Shown piece after piece: positions 54,554 to 64,000 of a DNA stretch of 64,000 nt. Within the stretch, counting starts at the first letter, position 1. Every line of letters begins with the position of its first letter. Source of the DNA: CAZUNB01 sp044227985 (GTDB lineage: Bacteria > Patescibacteriota > Saccharimonadia > Saccharimonadales > JAGPDM01); NCBI GenBank assembly GCA_044227985.1, contig JBGAVT010000003.1:25509-89508 (forward strand), in the 5' to 3' direction. The translations under genes were made by a program, and so were the position numbers. The notes under the pieces were generated by a model. It searched no databases and had not been told where the DNA came from. It saw nothing but the letters and a program-made list of their open reading frames with translations.

Positions 54554-55415
54554 TGTAGCTCGATTCTTCGCGAGTGAAGAAGGTCCCCACATCAGCTTAA
54601 AAGCTGAGCAGATTGGTAAATTTGGCCCGATTACTTATACCAATAGTATGCTTTACACGCTAGTTGTTGCTGCATTCATCTTGGTACTTGCCTGGTTTAT
54701 TGGTCGTAAGGTTACTTTCAAGCCACAAAAAGGTATTGTTCAGCTTCTAGAAATCCCTGTTGAATTTGTTATAGACATGCTCGAAGGCATCTTCGGTAAC
54801 CGCAAGCAGGCTGTTAAATTCGCGCCAATTTTCTCTGTTTATTTCATCTTCATCATGGTCAGCAATCTTTCTGGGCTTATGCCGTTTGTCGGGCATGGCA
54901 TCGTAGCAGGAGAGTTTCCTGCTTTTCGTCCTTTTACAGCCGATTTGAATGGTGTTATTGCAATGGCTATTTTTTCTATAGTCGCAGTACAAGTTCTATC
55001 AATTCGTGAGCAAGGTCTTAAGGGGCATATGCAGCATTTCTTCAGCGACAAACCGAAAAATCCAATTAATTTTTTTGTTGGAATTCTTGAGGTTCTTGGT
55101 GAGTTTACACGAATTATTAGTCTTAGCCTTCGACTATTTCTTAATACAGTTATCGGTGAGATTCTTATCTCTGTTTTCATTTTCATCAGCGGGAATGCTA
55201 CGCCATTAACTTTAATTGTACTGTTTCTGTTTGAGGGATTAGTTGCATATATTCAGGCGTATATTTTTACCGTTTTGTCGGCTACCTATCTCGGCCTAGC
55301 TGTTGCCCATCATCACGATGAGGAGCACGAAAAGAGCATTATCGGCTCTGAGACCGACCCATCACATTTTGTTCACCCAAGCACCGAACTACATGCTAGT
55401 AAGGCGCAGAAGTGA
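54534..55415 (+). CDS. atpB: ATP synthase subunit a
   Basis: A 293-aa Fo subunit a that forms the proton half-channels. About six membrane helices are visible. The essential arginine is in ISLSLRLFLNTVIGE, and the last helix carries FEGLVAYIQAYIFTVLSATYLG with the conserved Gln. The N-terminus has a short amphipathic part. The C-terminal tail (about 25 residues, His/Ser/Glu-rich) is longer than usual. First clear gene of the operon atpB-E-F-H-A-G-(76 aa)-D-C; it ends in TGA. Confidence 0.96.
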   Translation: MSAALFNVARFFASEEGPHISLKAEQIGKFGPITYTNSMLYTLVVAAFILVLAWFIGRKVTFKPQKGIVQLLEIPVEFVIDMLEGIFGNRKQAVKFAPIFSVYFIFIMVSNLSGLMPFVGHGIVAGEFPAFRPFTADLNGVIAMAIFSIVAVQVLSIREQGLKGHMQHFFSDKPKNPINFFVGILEVLGEFTRIISLSLRLFLNTVIGEILISVFIFISGNATPLTLIVLFLFEGLVAYIQAYIFTVLSATYLGLAVAHHHDEEHEKSIIGSETDPSHFVHPSTELHASKAQK

Positions 55416-55455
55416 AGAAGCCAATAAAAGTAACCAAATTAGGGAAGGAGAAAAT

Positions 55456-55698
55456 ATGGTTTCATTATTAACAACTCTAGCAGCGGTCGAACTGACTGAT
55501 GCTGGTTTTAAAATGCTCGGAGTAGCTCTCGTGATTTCTTGCGCATCATTGTCGCTTGGAATGATCGGTGCTAACTACATGAAAGCACTTGGACGAAATC
55601 CAGAAGCTGGTAAAGCTGCTGGTTCAATCGTGATCCTAGCTGCATTCGTAGAAGCGACTGCACTGTTCGCATTGATCGCTGGTGTAATAATCAGCTAG
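55456..55698 (+). CDS. atpE: ATP synthase subunit c
   Basis: An 80-aa hairpin protein of the c-ring. Helix 1 (about 17-45) leads to the polar loop ALGRNPEAG (RNP at 47-49), and helix 2 has the ion-binding Glu66 in AAFVEATALFALIAG. The Gln and Ser ligands of Na+-type rings are not all present, so a proton ring is more likely. The ATG at 55456 is taken because GGAAGGAG lies 5 nt upstream and the N-terminus then has normal length; an open frame upstream overlaps atpB and is not used. Confidence 0.96.
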   Translation: MVSLLTTLAAVELTDAGFKMLGVALVISCASLSLGMIGANYMKALGRNPEAGKAAGSIVILAAFVEATALFALIAGVIIS

Positions 55699-55719
55699 TA
55701 CTGAATAATAGGAGAAAAC

Positions 55720-56286
55720 ATGAACGTACCGTTACAATTTTTACAATTTGCATCTGAAGCAGCTCAACACGGCGAAAAAGCCGAGGAAGCCGGTGGGTTA
55801 GCTACCTTTGGTATCGACCCTATCGCAATACTGCTTCAGGGCGGTGCGTTCGTGGTCCTATTTATTTTATTTCGAAAGTTTGCACTGAAGAAAGTTGTCG
55901 GCATTCTCGACGACCGTCACCAGACGATCGAGGAGAGTCTCGAAAACGCCAAGCAGATAGAAGCCTCATTGAAAAATGCTCAGAAACAACATGAAGAGAT
56001 GTTGGCTGAATCTCGACGTGAGGCAGACAAAATCATTACTAGTGCTAAGAATGAAGGTCGTACACTTGTAACTGATAGTGGTAAAAAAGCTGTCGAAAAT
56101 GCAACTCGCATGGTTCAAGAAGCTCATAACAAAATCGAACAAGACGTAGCTGATGCTCGTCGAGACCTGCAGAAAGAGGTTAAGACATTGGTTGCTGATG
56201 CAACTGAAGCAATTTTGCGTGAAAAGATTGATGATAAATCTGATAGTGCGCTGATCGATGCGGCCATTAAGGACGCTAGCAAATGA
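55720..56286 (+). CDS. atpF: ATP synthase subunit b
   Basis: A 188-aa stator subunit. One membrane helix (about residues 33-52) is followed by a long charged coiled-coil (about 60-170), as usual. Residues before the helix are more numerous than in E. coli (about 30) and His/Glu-rich. It joins Fo to F1 through the delta subunit. It overlaps atpH by four bases (ATGA). Confidence 0.93.
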   Translation: MNVPLQFLQFASEAAQHGEKAEEAGGLATFGIDPIAILLQGGAFVVLFILFRKFALKKVVGILDDRHQTIEESLENAKQIEASLKNAQKQHEEMLAESRREADKIITSAKNEGRTLVTDSGKKAVENATRMVQEAHNKIEQDVADARRDLQKEVKTLVADATEAILREKIDDKSDSALIDAAIKDASK

Positions 56287-56660
56287 CCAACAAAGCAATT
56301 GCCCGCGGTTTTGTCGCTCGCCTATCTCAGACTAATGAAGCTGAAGCTGTTAAAGAGCTAGCGGCGCTTGTTATTCTGAATAAGAAAACCAAAGGTATGC
56401 AATTTATTATCGAAGAAATCAGAAATGAAATTGATCGAGTTAATCGTCACGTGATAGCCGATGTCGGTAGTGTTAGAAAAATTTCTGATAAGCAATTGTT
56501 TGAAATTGAACAACTTGTCAAGAAAATGACTGAAGCTAAAACAGTACAACTCGAAACCTATCTCAACCCGGAATTAATTGGAGGCTTCAAAATCTCTGCA
56601 CCAAATTTCGAGTATGATGCATCGGTAGCAACTAAGATTAGACAACTAAAAGGAGTATAA
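56283..56660 (+). CDS. atpH: ATP synthase subunit delta, short form
   Basis: A 125-aa delta (OSCP) subunit; the usual length is about 175-180. The C-terminal part matches: [20 protein letters not shown] and the ending [27 protein letters not shown], the family's GG(F/V)xI..xxxxD.S...kL block. The N-terminal six-helix domain is cut to about one third, yet the start is well fixed by the ATGA overlap with atpF. So it is a natural reduced form and not a broken gene. Confidence 0.85.
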   Translation: MTNKAIARGFVARLSQTNEAEAVKELAALVILNKKTKGMQFIIEEIRNEIDRVNRHVIADVGSVRKISDKQLFEIEQLVKKMTEAKTVQLETYLNPELIGGFKISAPNFEYDASVATKIRQLKGV

Positions 56661-56661
56661 G

Positions 56662-58206
56662 ATGGCAGGAGTAGATATTTCCCTGAAAGACCTATCAAGT
56701 GAACTAAAGGCTGCGATTGATGATTTGCGCGATGCGCCCGAAGCGACTAAGAACGGAATTGTGACCCGAGTTGGCGACGGAATTGCCTGGATTTTTGGAT
56801 TAAATGACGCTGGATATAACGAAATGATTGAGATTGAAACGACTAAAGGCGACCGAGTTACTGCTTTCGCGCTTAACTTAATGGAAGACGAGATCGGAGC
56901 TGTTATTCTCGGCGATGACACTGATGTGGTTTCTGGTGCTAAAGTTCATATGACTGGTAAAGTTGTTGAAGTACCAGTTGGCCCAGAATTGATTGGTCGC
57001 GTGATTGACCCACTTGGTCGTCCACTTGATGGCAAAGGTCCGATCAAGACAAAGCAGACTGATTTTGTTGAGAAGCTTGCTCCTGGTGTCATGGATCGAA
57101 AATCAGTTCATGAACCTGTTATGACCGGTATTATGTCTATCGATGCCATGATTCCTATCGGTCGTGGTCAGCGTGAGTTGATTATTGGTGATCGTAAAAC
57201 AGGAAAAACAGCCGTTGCAATCGATACTATGATTAACCAGGCTCGCCAAGATTCTGATATCGTCAGTATCTATGTAGCAATCGGACAGAAGAACGCTACG
57301 GTTGCTCGACTTGTTGAACGACTCCGAAAAGAAGGCGTTATGGATAAAGCTATCGTTATCTCGACTTCAGCTTCTGACCCTGCTCCACTCCAGTTCCTCG
57401 CTCCGTACGCGGGTGCAACAATTGGTGAATATTTCCGCGACAATAAACAGCACGCTTTGATTATTTACGATGATCTTTCAAAGCATGCTGTTGCATATCG
57501 TCAGATGTCACTATTACTCCGTCGTCCACCAGGACGTGAGGCTTACCCGGGTGACGTTTTCTACCTACACTCACGCTTGCTTGAACGTTCAGCCAAGATG
57601 AGCGATGAAAAAGGTGCAGGATCATTGACTGCCCTCCCAATCATCGAAACTCAGGCTGATGATATCTCGGCTTTCGTTCCAACTAACGTCATCTCTATTA
57701 CTGATGGACAGATTTTCTTGAAATCTGATCTATTCAACAAAGGTGTTCGTCCGGCTGTCGACGTTGGTCTATCGGTCTCCCGAGTTGGTGGTGCTGCTCA
57801 AAAACCAAACCTTAAGAAGGTTTCAGGGAATATGCGACTTGAATTGGCGCAGTTCCGTGAACTGGAAGCTTTTTCACAGTTCTCAAGCGATCTTGATGAA
57901 GATACCAAGTCAAAGATTGAGCGTGGTAAGCGACTTACTGAACTGCTGAAGCAGCCGCAGTATTCACCGCTTAGCCTAGCTGAGCAAGTTGCTATCGTCG
58001 TAGCTGCAACTGGTGGAAATTTTGACACTATTCCAGTTGATCACATGGTTGAAGCCAAGACGAAATTCGTCAAGCAACTACACAGTGAACACAAAAAACT
58101 TGTAACTACACTCAGTAAAGGCGATAAGCCGACACCTGAAGTAATGACTGAGATAAAATTATTAGCTGATTCAGTCGCAGCTCAATATGAGGACAAGAGC
58201 GAATAA
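56662..58206 (+). CDS. atpA: ATP synthase subunit alpha
   Basis: A 514-aa non-catalytic F1 subunit. The P-loop is GDRKTGKTA (most have GDRQTGKT), and [13 protein letters not shown] with ALTDGQIFL-like blocks ([14 protein letters not shown]) is intact, including the arginine finger in SVSRVG. The length is normal. A Shine-Dalgarno (AAAGGAG) lies before the ATG, in the end of atpH, with 1 bp between genes. Confidence 0.97.
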   Translation: MAGVDISLKDLSSELKAAIDDLRDAPEATKNGIVTRVGDGIAWIFGLNDAGYNEMIEIETTKGDRVTAFALNLMEDEIGAVILGDDTDVVSGAKVHMTGKVVEVPVGPELIGRVIDPLGRPLDGKGPIKTKQTDFVEKLAPGVMDRKSVHEPVMTGIMSIDAMIPIGRGQRELIIGDRKTGKTAVAIDTMINQARQDSDIVSIYVAIGQKNATVARLVERLRKEGVMDKAIVISTSASDPAPLQFLAPYAGATIGEYFRDNKQHALIIYDDLSKHAVAYRQMSLLLRRPPGREAYPGDVFYLHSRLLERSAKMSDEKGAGSLTALPIIETQADDISAFVPTNVISITDGQIFLKSDLFNKGVRPAVDVGLSVSRVGGAAQKPNLKKVSGNMRLELAQFRELEAFSQFSSDLDEDTKSKIERGKRLTELLKQPQYSPLSLAEQVAIVVAATGGNFDTIPVDHMVEAKTKFVKQLHSEHKKLVTTLSKGDKPTPEVMTEIKLLADSVAAQYEDKSE

Positions 58207-58207
58207 C

Positions 58208-59137
58208 ATGGCTAATACTCAGGCGATTCGTCGTCGTATCACCAGTACTAAAAACACTCGTCAGATTACAAAGGCGATGGAGCTAGTTAGTGCCAGTAAA
58301 ATGCGTCGTGCACAAGAATCAGCACTTAAGACTCGTGCCTATCGTAATACTGCTCGCCAAATTTTGAAGCGACTTGAAAAACTCAACACTGCTGGAAATG
58401 TCTCTAGTAGCTCGCCACTTTTTGATGAGCGTCCAGTCTCTCAGCGGCTATACATTGTCATCACCAGCGATCGAGGATTGGCTGGTGCCTATAACAATAA
58501 TGTAATTCGACTATTTAACTCTCAACTTCAGCGAGATGAGAAGAAAAAAATTTCTTCAAGTGCGATTGTAATTGGTAAAAAAGCAGCAAGCTTCGTCAGT
58601 AAGATTGAAAGTGTCAACCTACTCGGTGTCTATACTGACTTTTCCGATAGGCCAAACATCGAAGATATCAAGCCAATTCTGCAAACTGCAACGAAAGCAT
58701 TTTTGCCAGATGACAGTTCTAACGACTTACCTCAGGTTGAGGAAGTTGTCCTAATTTACACCGAGTTCCATAGCAGTATCAATCAAGAGGTTACAGCCTT
58801 AAGCCTATTACCTGCTACCGTCAATAGCGACGTAACTGAAGATGTTGATAGCAGTAATGCTACTAATGATGACCAGGTTGATGCTGAGGCTTTTGAGCCA
58901 AGCCCACAGGCCGTACTCGATAAAGTTGTTCCAAAGTTGGTTGAAGCTCAAGCCATGCAAGCATTCCTTGAAGCGACTGCCAGCGAACACAGTATGAGGA
59001 TGTTGGCTATGAAGAACGCCAGCGACAACGCCAATGATTTGATTGATGACCTGACGCTTGCTTTTAACTCGGCGCGACAAGCAGCGATTACTCAGGAAAT
59101 AGCAGAAATAACCGGAGGCGCAGTAGCGATCAACTAA
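58208..59137 (+). CDS. atpG: ATP synthase subunit gamma
   Basis: A 309-aa central rotor shaft. The N-terminal helix IRRRITSTKNTRQITKAMELV and the C-terminal NDLIDDLTLAFNSARQAAITQEI are the conserved coiled-coil ends. An acidic insertion of about 25 residues (near residues 205-232, VTEDVDSSNATNDDQVDAEA) extends the globular part. The ATG at 58208 begins the usual MANTQAIRRRI; an upstream in-frame codon inside atpA is not used. Confidence 0.95.
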   Translation: MANTQAIRRRITSTKNTRQITKAMELVSASKMRRAQESALKTRAYRNTARQILKRLEKLNTAGNVSSSSPLFDERPVSQRLYIVITSDRGLAGAYNNNVIRLFNSQLQRDEKKKISSSAIVIGKKAASFVSKIESVNLLGVYTDFSDRPNIEDIKPILQTATKAFLPDDSSNDLPQVEEVVLIYTEFHSSINQEVTALSLLPATVNSDVTEDVDSSNATNDDQVDAEAFEPSPQAVLDKVVPKLVEAQAMQAFLEATASEHSMRMLAMKNASDNANDLIDDLTLAFNSARQAAITQEIAEITGGAVAIN

Positions 59138-59138
59138 T

Positions 59139-59369
59139 ATGGAATTGAAAGTATCAAAAGACGATGATTTTGAGGCAGAATTAATGCAGAGAATAGACGA
59201 TTTGGTTGATGTTGGTGGTCAGTCCACTCCAGAGGGCGATGTATCGCTAAACAGTTCAGCGACAGATTTAAAAGCTGACGCGAGAGCCTCTGAGCAAAAC
59301 GAACTTGACCCTTTGGGAGTTACAGGACAAGCTGGGCATGACATATTTCCTCAAAGAGGAGATTGGTAG
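59139..59369 (+). CDS. small acidic protein inside the ATP synthase operon
   Basis: A 76-aa, strongly acidic frame without membrane helix or known domain, starting 1 nt after the atpG stop and ending 54 nt before atpD. Most of it seems disordered (Ser/Asp/Gly/Gln-rich), with a short N-terminal helix (DDDFEAELMQRIDDLVDV). atpG and atpD are normally adjacent, so this is an insertion in the operon. It may be an F1 accessory or regulatory peptide, or have no role. Confidence 0.5.
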   Translation: MELKVSKDDDFEAELMQRIDDLVDVGGQSTPEGDVSLNSSATDLKADARASEQNELDPLGVTGQAGHDIFPQRGDW

Positions 59370-59408
59370 CATGAAGGGTTATAAAATAATCGATAAGGAT
59401 TTAGCTAA

Positions 59409-60824
<1,416 letters not shown>

Positions 60825-60832
60825 CTTATATT

Positions 60833-61264
60833 ATGCTTACCTTTGAATTAGTCACATTAGAAGGTGTAAAGTTCAGTGCTGAAGCGCATGAGATTATTAT
60901 TCCAACTCCAGATGGATTAATTGCTGTTTTTCCTGACCACATGCCATTGATTTCAATTGCTTCACCGGGAATTATTTCGGTGCGCAAGCGAGCCAATGAC
61001 CCTGATGAGGCTATGGAAAACTTCGCGACAAATGGTGGAGTTATCGAAGTCGTCACAGGCCGTAAATTGCGGCTCTTAGCCGATCAAGCTCAGAGTGCTG
61101 ATGATATTGACGAAGCTGCTGCTAAGGCCGCTCTTGAACGAGCTATGAAGCTCCGAGCCGACGCCGACGATCAAATGAGTCTCGCCGATGCCGATGCCCA
61201 AATCATGCAACTCGCCGCCCAGCTCAAAGTCGCCGGTTTACGACGTAGAAAACGTAAGTTCTAG
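60833..61264 (+). CDS. atpC: ATP synthase subunit epsilon
   Basis: A 143-aa epsilon subunit with the N-terminal beta-sandwich (IIIPTPDGLIAVFPDHMPLIS) and two C-terminal helices (about residues 85-130) that can insert into F1 and stop ATP hydrolysis. The C-terminus ends in a very basic stretch (GLRRRKRKF). It closes the operon, 8 bp after atpD. Confidence 0.93.
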   Translation: MLTFELVTLEGVKFSAEAHEIIIPTPDGLIAVFPDHMPLISIASPGIISVRKRANDPDEAMENFATNGGVIEVVTGRKLRLLADQAQSADDIDEAAAKAALERAMKLRADADDQMSLADADAQIMQLAAQLKVAGLRRRKRKF

Positions 61265-61304
61265 TCTCCCTAATAACATAAAGTACTATTTGTAAAAAAA
61301 GTGC

Positions 61305-61333
61305 TTGCACTGTGTTTTTCTGTGTGCTAAAAT
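61305..61333 (+). promoter_or_regulatory. promoter of the 61431 gene
   Basis: TTGCAC (61305-61310) and TAAAAT (61328-61333) with a 17-nt spacer in the gap after atpC; about 90 nt of leader follow before the AAGGA-ATG at 61431. Confidence 0.55.
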
Positions 61334-61430
61334 TCTAGCTTGTTTTTAAATTAACTATATAATATTTCATGACATTGGTGGATGTGCAGGTTTGTTCTTG
61401 TATGTCTGCTTTTTGCCGGACAAGGATTTT

Positions 61431-63956
61431 ATGCCAGAAGGCTTACCAGACCCAGAAGATCATGGTGCCGAAGTTGATCGAGAAAAGAGAAATACTCTTC
61501 AGCTTTTACTTACGGGAGCTTTCAGTGCAGGTGTAACTTATGTAGTTGGTGGTGCTGCAATTGAGCACCAAGGTGACAACTCTGAACGCGGAACTACTAT
61601 AACAAATATTTCTGAAAATTCTGATGATCCTGAAGGTCACGGTTTGCCCGGGGAAGGAGCTAAGGAACCAGCTGGTTCAGAAGAAACCGAACATGGGCTC
61701 TCTAGCGCCAATCTCTGGACTTCGCTTCCAGTGGTAGGTGCTTTTTTCAAAACTGTAATCGATAATGTCCGAGGCAAACCATTTGGAACTGAAAGTTTTC
61801 TTACTATTCTACCTATCGAACTTACTCGTCTTGCAGTACTAAAAGTTGCCGATAAACATGCATTTGAACATGAATCAAAAGATATCATGATTAGTATGTT
61901 GGTCATGGGAGGATTGGTGAATATTGCTGAGTTTACGCAGCACACGCAATTGGACGAGGAGGCACTACGAAAAGACGTCAACCTCATTATGGATAAAGTT
62001 TCCGACAAAAAGCCGGAGATGCCGAGTCTTGATGCTGGAGTTGAAGCTTGGAAAGTTTTTACCGACAAACAATCTGAGTATGTTAGGCTTACCGCCTCAG
62101 ATGGTCTTGGTATAGCTGGCGCTATCGCTCCAATGTTAACTACCTATAGCGCAACATCACTAACAGATGGAATCTCAACCAATATGTCTGAAAATTTGGC
62201 TATGTTGAAATATGCTGAACGTGTACAGAAAAGACTCACTGATGATGGCACTATTAGTATTTCCGATGAAGAATCAATTGAGTTAGCAACTGCAGCAGCA
62301 AGTGATTCTGATGAATTAATGAATGGTAACGATGGTTATGCGAACCTACTTCTTACATATGCATCCAATATACAGGGAGCATCATTCCTCGGTGATCCAC
62401 CAAACTTCTTCTATATCTTGAACAATGGTATTTCAGAATGGCTGAAAATGAGTGTTGAAAATATTACGAAATCGAATTTATCAGCCGCAATTGCTACATC
62501 ACATTGGGTCTCTAAGGCGACTGGCAGTAATCAAAAAGACAATTTGAAAATGGTGAAGGATGGAGCATTAAGTGCTGCGCGATCAGCAAAAGGCATGTTC
62601 AATTCACTCACTACACCAACCACGTCAGCACGGAAAAATAAAAAAATGGCAGAATCTTGTTTTCGATATCTGCAAGAGTATGGAACAACAGAAGATGGAA
62701 GAATGAGCACTGATGATCTGAGTAAACTTATTTCTCATTTTGAATCTATGCCCAGAACACCATTTACCTTTGATCTCCGCGGCATGGAGGGTGCGGTTAA
62801 AGGTTCTAGGACTGCCCGGGCTGCCAAGAAAATTGCCGGAGCCTTAGGCTGGGAGAGTTTTATTCGAAACGATGAAGCAGACCGTTTTGCTCGAGACCTT
62901 TATAGCGCCAAACAAAATCCTGGAGAGACCGTATCGTTTAAGGGACCTGAAGGACTGATCAAGGAAGGAGACGATCCAGAAGACATCTTCATGTCTATCC
63001 TTACGCAGTACGGAATTCTGAAGAATAGCGCGCGCGCGGATGGTCTAGCTACTATGATGACTCGATTAGCAAAAGCCAAAAGTGGTGATGACGAAGAAGC
63101 TAGCTTCAGCGACGAAGATCTTGAATTCTTGCAAGAGATAAAGATTGACCCCGACTTGGACCCGCATAGCGACCACAACACTAGGCTATCAGAGGAAAAC
63201 GATGCCACAGAAGTAACTGACGCTATGAAAGAAATCTTTAATGATGAAAATCTTAATGACGAAGAAAAACGAATAGCACTTACTAGCTTGATGAGTGAGG
63301 CTACTACTTTCGCACCACACGATCTTCGAAAAACACTTGATTTCGCTTGGGCGCAAATGATAGATGCCGATAAAGTAGATAAGCATGCCGAGGAAAATAA
63401 GGGCTACTCACACGCAGCGCAGGAAGTATTTAAAGCACTCTCAACCCAGATCCTAGCAGCAAACTCCTTAGCAACTATGTTTAAGGGAATTTTTGAAGGG
63501 GTCGGAAAAGATATGCCACTGGATGCGAAAGCAGGTCTCGTGTTGTCGGCGACCGGACTTATTACTGCATTTGCGGATAATGTTGTGGCTTACGTATTCG
63601 CAGAAGAAGTTTTAGGCTCAATATATAAAGAAGAATATGGAGCGGAAAAATTTGAATCAGATGAATTCAAAGGTCTTCGAGCTAGGATTTCGCGAGCAGC
63701 AATATCGATGGCTGTGATTGCTGGTTCATCCGATTTGATAGCAAATGGTGCAAATTTCGTAAATAATAAGAAAGAAGCTAAGCCGAAAATAGTCGACGGA
63801 AAAGTAAGCGGCTTTACTGTTACTGATATTCCAAGAGAACTAAGCGAAAGCTTCGGAAATCTTGCCGGTTATTCATTTATTAATTCAGGTTCCGCAATTG
63901 CTGAACAGTTATTTCATTTACATTATGTCAATAGTAGTTTTACTAAAGCTGCTTAG
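61431..63956 (+). CDS. large hypothetical membrane protein
   Basis: An 841-aa protein when started at the ATG 61431, which has AAGGA 5 nt upstream; a TTG at 61392 is an alternative. Hydrophobic segments group at the two ends (about residues 22-42, 90-175 and 220-240, then 715-790 and 815-830). Between them lies a long charged, mostly helical region (about 250-690). Segments such as FFKTVIDNVRG, GGLVNIAEFTQ, LITAFADNVVAYVFAEEV and SDLIANGANFVNN recall NhaD/ArsB-type ion transporters, in which DN and small-residue motifs line the pore, and the two ends resemble each other. This is too weak for a name. It directly follows the ATP synthase operon. Confidence 0.5.
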   Translation: MPEGLPDPEDHGAEVDREKRNTLQLLLTGAFSAGVTYVVGGAAIEHQGDNSERGTTITNISENSDDPEGHGLPGEGAKEPAGSEETEHGLSSANLWTSLPVVGAFFKTVIDNVRGKPFGTESFLTILPIELTRLAVLKVADKHAFEHESKDIMISMLVMGGLVNIAEFTQHTQLDEEALRKDVNLIMDKVSDKKPEMPSLDAGVEAWKVFTDKQSEYVRLTASDGLGIAGAIAPMLTTYSATSLTDGISTNMSENLAMLKYAERVQKRLTDDGTISISDEESIELATAAASDSDELMNGNDGYANLLLTYASNIQGASFLGDPPNFFYILNNGISEWLKMSVENITKSNLSAAIATSHWVSKATGSNQKDNLKMVKDGALSAARSAKGMFNSLTTPTTSARKNKKMAESCFRYLQEYGTTEDGRMSTDDLSKLISHFESMPRTPFTFDLRGMEGAVKGSRTARAAKKIAGALGWESFIRNDEADRFARDLYSAKQNPGETVSFKGPEGLIKEGDDPEDIFMSILTQYGILKNSARADGLATMMTRLAKAKSGDDEEASFSDEDLEFLQEIKIDPDLDPHSDHNTRLSEENDATEVTDAMKEIFNDENLNDEEKRIALTSLMSEATTFAPHDLRKTLDFAWAQMIDADKVDKHAEENKGYSHAAQEVFKALSTQILAANSLATMFKGIFEGVGKDMPLDAKAGLVLSATGLITAFADNVVAYVFAEEVLGSIYKEEYGAEKFESDEFKGLRARISRAAISMAVIAGSSDLIANGANFVNNKKEAKPKIVDGKVSGFTVTDIPRELSESFGNLAGYSFINSGSAIAEQLFHLHYVNSSFTKAA

Positions 63957-64000
63957 CGTAAATAAATAAGAATCGCATAGTGCGAATCAATAGTGCATCA

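Noticed and set aside
63973..63985. Hairpin TCGCA-TAG-TGCGA at the right edge as a terminator of the last gene
   Set aside because: Only 5 bp and no T tract follows before the end of the window.

Overview
The window looks like a chromosomal segment from an ultra-small, Candidate Phyla Radiation (Patescibacteria) bacterium, most likely Saccharibacteria-like. This rests on the A+T-rich, tightly packed layout, a Suf Fe-S system with a miniature SufD, a very short ATP synthase delta subunit, tandem type IV pilins, GtrA/GT2/PIG-V surface glycosylation genes, and many lineage-specific proteins of no recognisable family. No rRNA or tRNA was found, so the phylum call is inference. The genetic code is standard: TGA ends ung, pyrB, atpB, atpF and a pilin gene.

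Layout. 1-6.3 kb: two alpha/beta-hydrolases flanking pyrH, two GT4 glycosyltransferases, a membrane-anchored thermonuclease and an orphan gene. 6.3-6.6 kb: a strongly structured intergenic region, a candidate 6S-like RNA. 6.6-24 kb: branched-chain amino acid genes (ilvD, leuB, leuC, leuD) surround the Suf system (sufU, sufS, mini-sufD, sufB, sufC). Both sets are interrupted by foreign-looking single genes: a lipoprotein, a methyltransferase-like gene, a frameshifted histidine phosphatase, a cytochrome P450 and a 2OG-Fe(II)-oxygenase-like gene. 24-39.3 kb: Cas4/RecB-like nuclease, a two-gene MgtE/SLC41-type transporter, tgt, a lipid-linked-sugar glycosylation trio, ung, clpB under a CIRCE operator, two pilins, a corrinoid adenosyltransferase, transketolase, and an ArsR-glutaredoxin pair. 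39.7-52 kb: the whole de novo pyrimidine route (pyrE, pyrF, pyrD, pyrC, pyrB, carB, carA; pyrH at the left end), scattered on both strands. 52-64 kb: an orphan gene, yjjX, the complete F1Fo ATP synthase operon, and a large orphan membrane protein.

How it works together. IlvD and LeuCD are Fe-S enzymes and sit on either side of the genes that build Fe-S clusters. CarAB to PyrF and PyrH would give UMP and UDP from glutamine and bicarbonate. The ATP synthase and transketolase are core energy and carbon functions.

Main points for a second look: (i) three genes are visibly broken by small lesions: the histidine phosphatase (4-nt repeat contraction right after its RHGQ motif), carA (one in-frame TAA before the catalytic His/Glu), and an EamA transporter remnant next to pyrE. 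Two more are possibly affected. (ii) About twenty genes have a sigma70 -10 box only 5-9 nt from the start codon, so leaderless transcription seems to be the rule. (iii) A P450 and a 2OG-oxygenase-like enzyme are unexpected in this type of genome. (iv) Orphan genes, several with their own clear promoters, are wedged between members of conserved operons.
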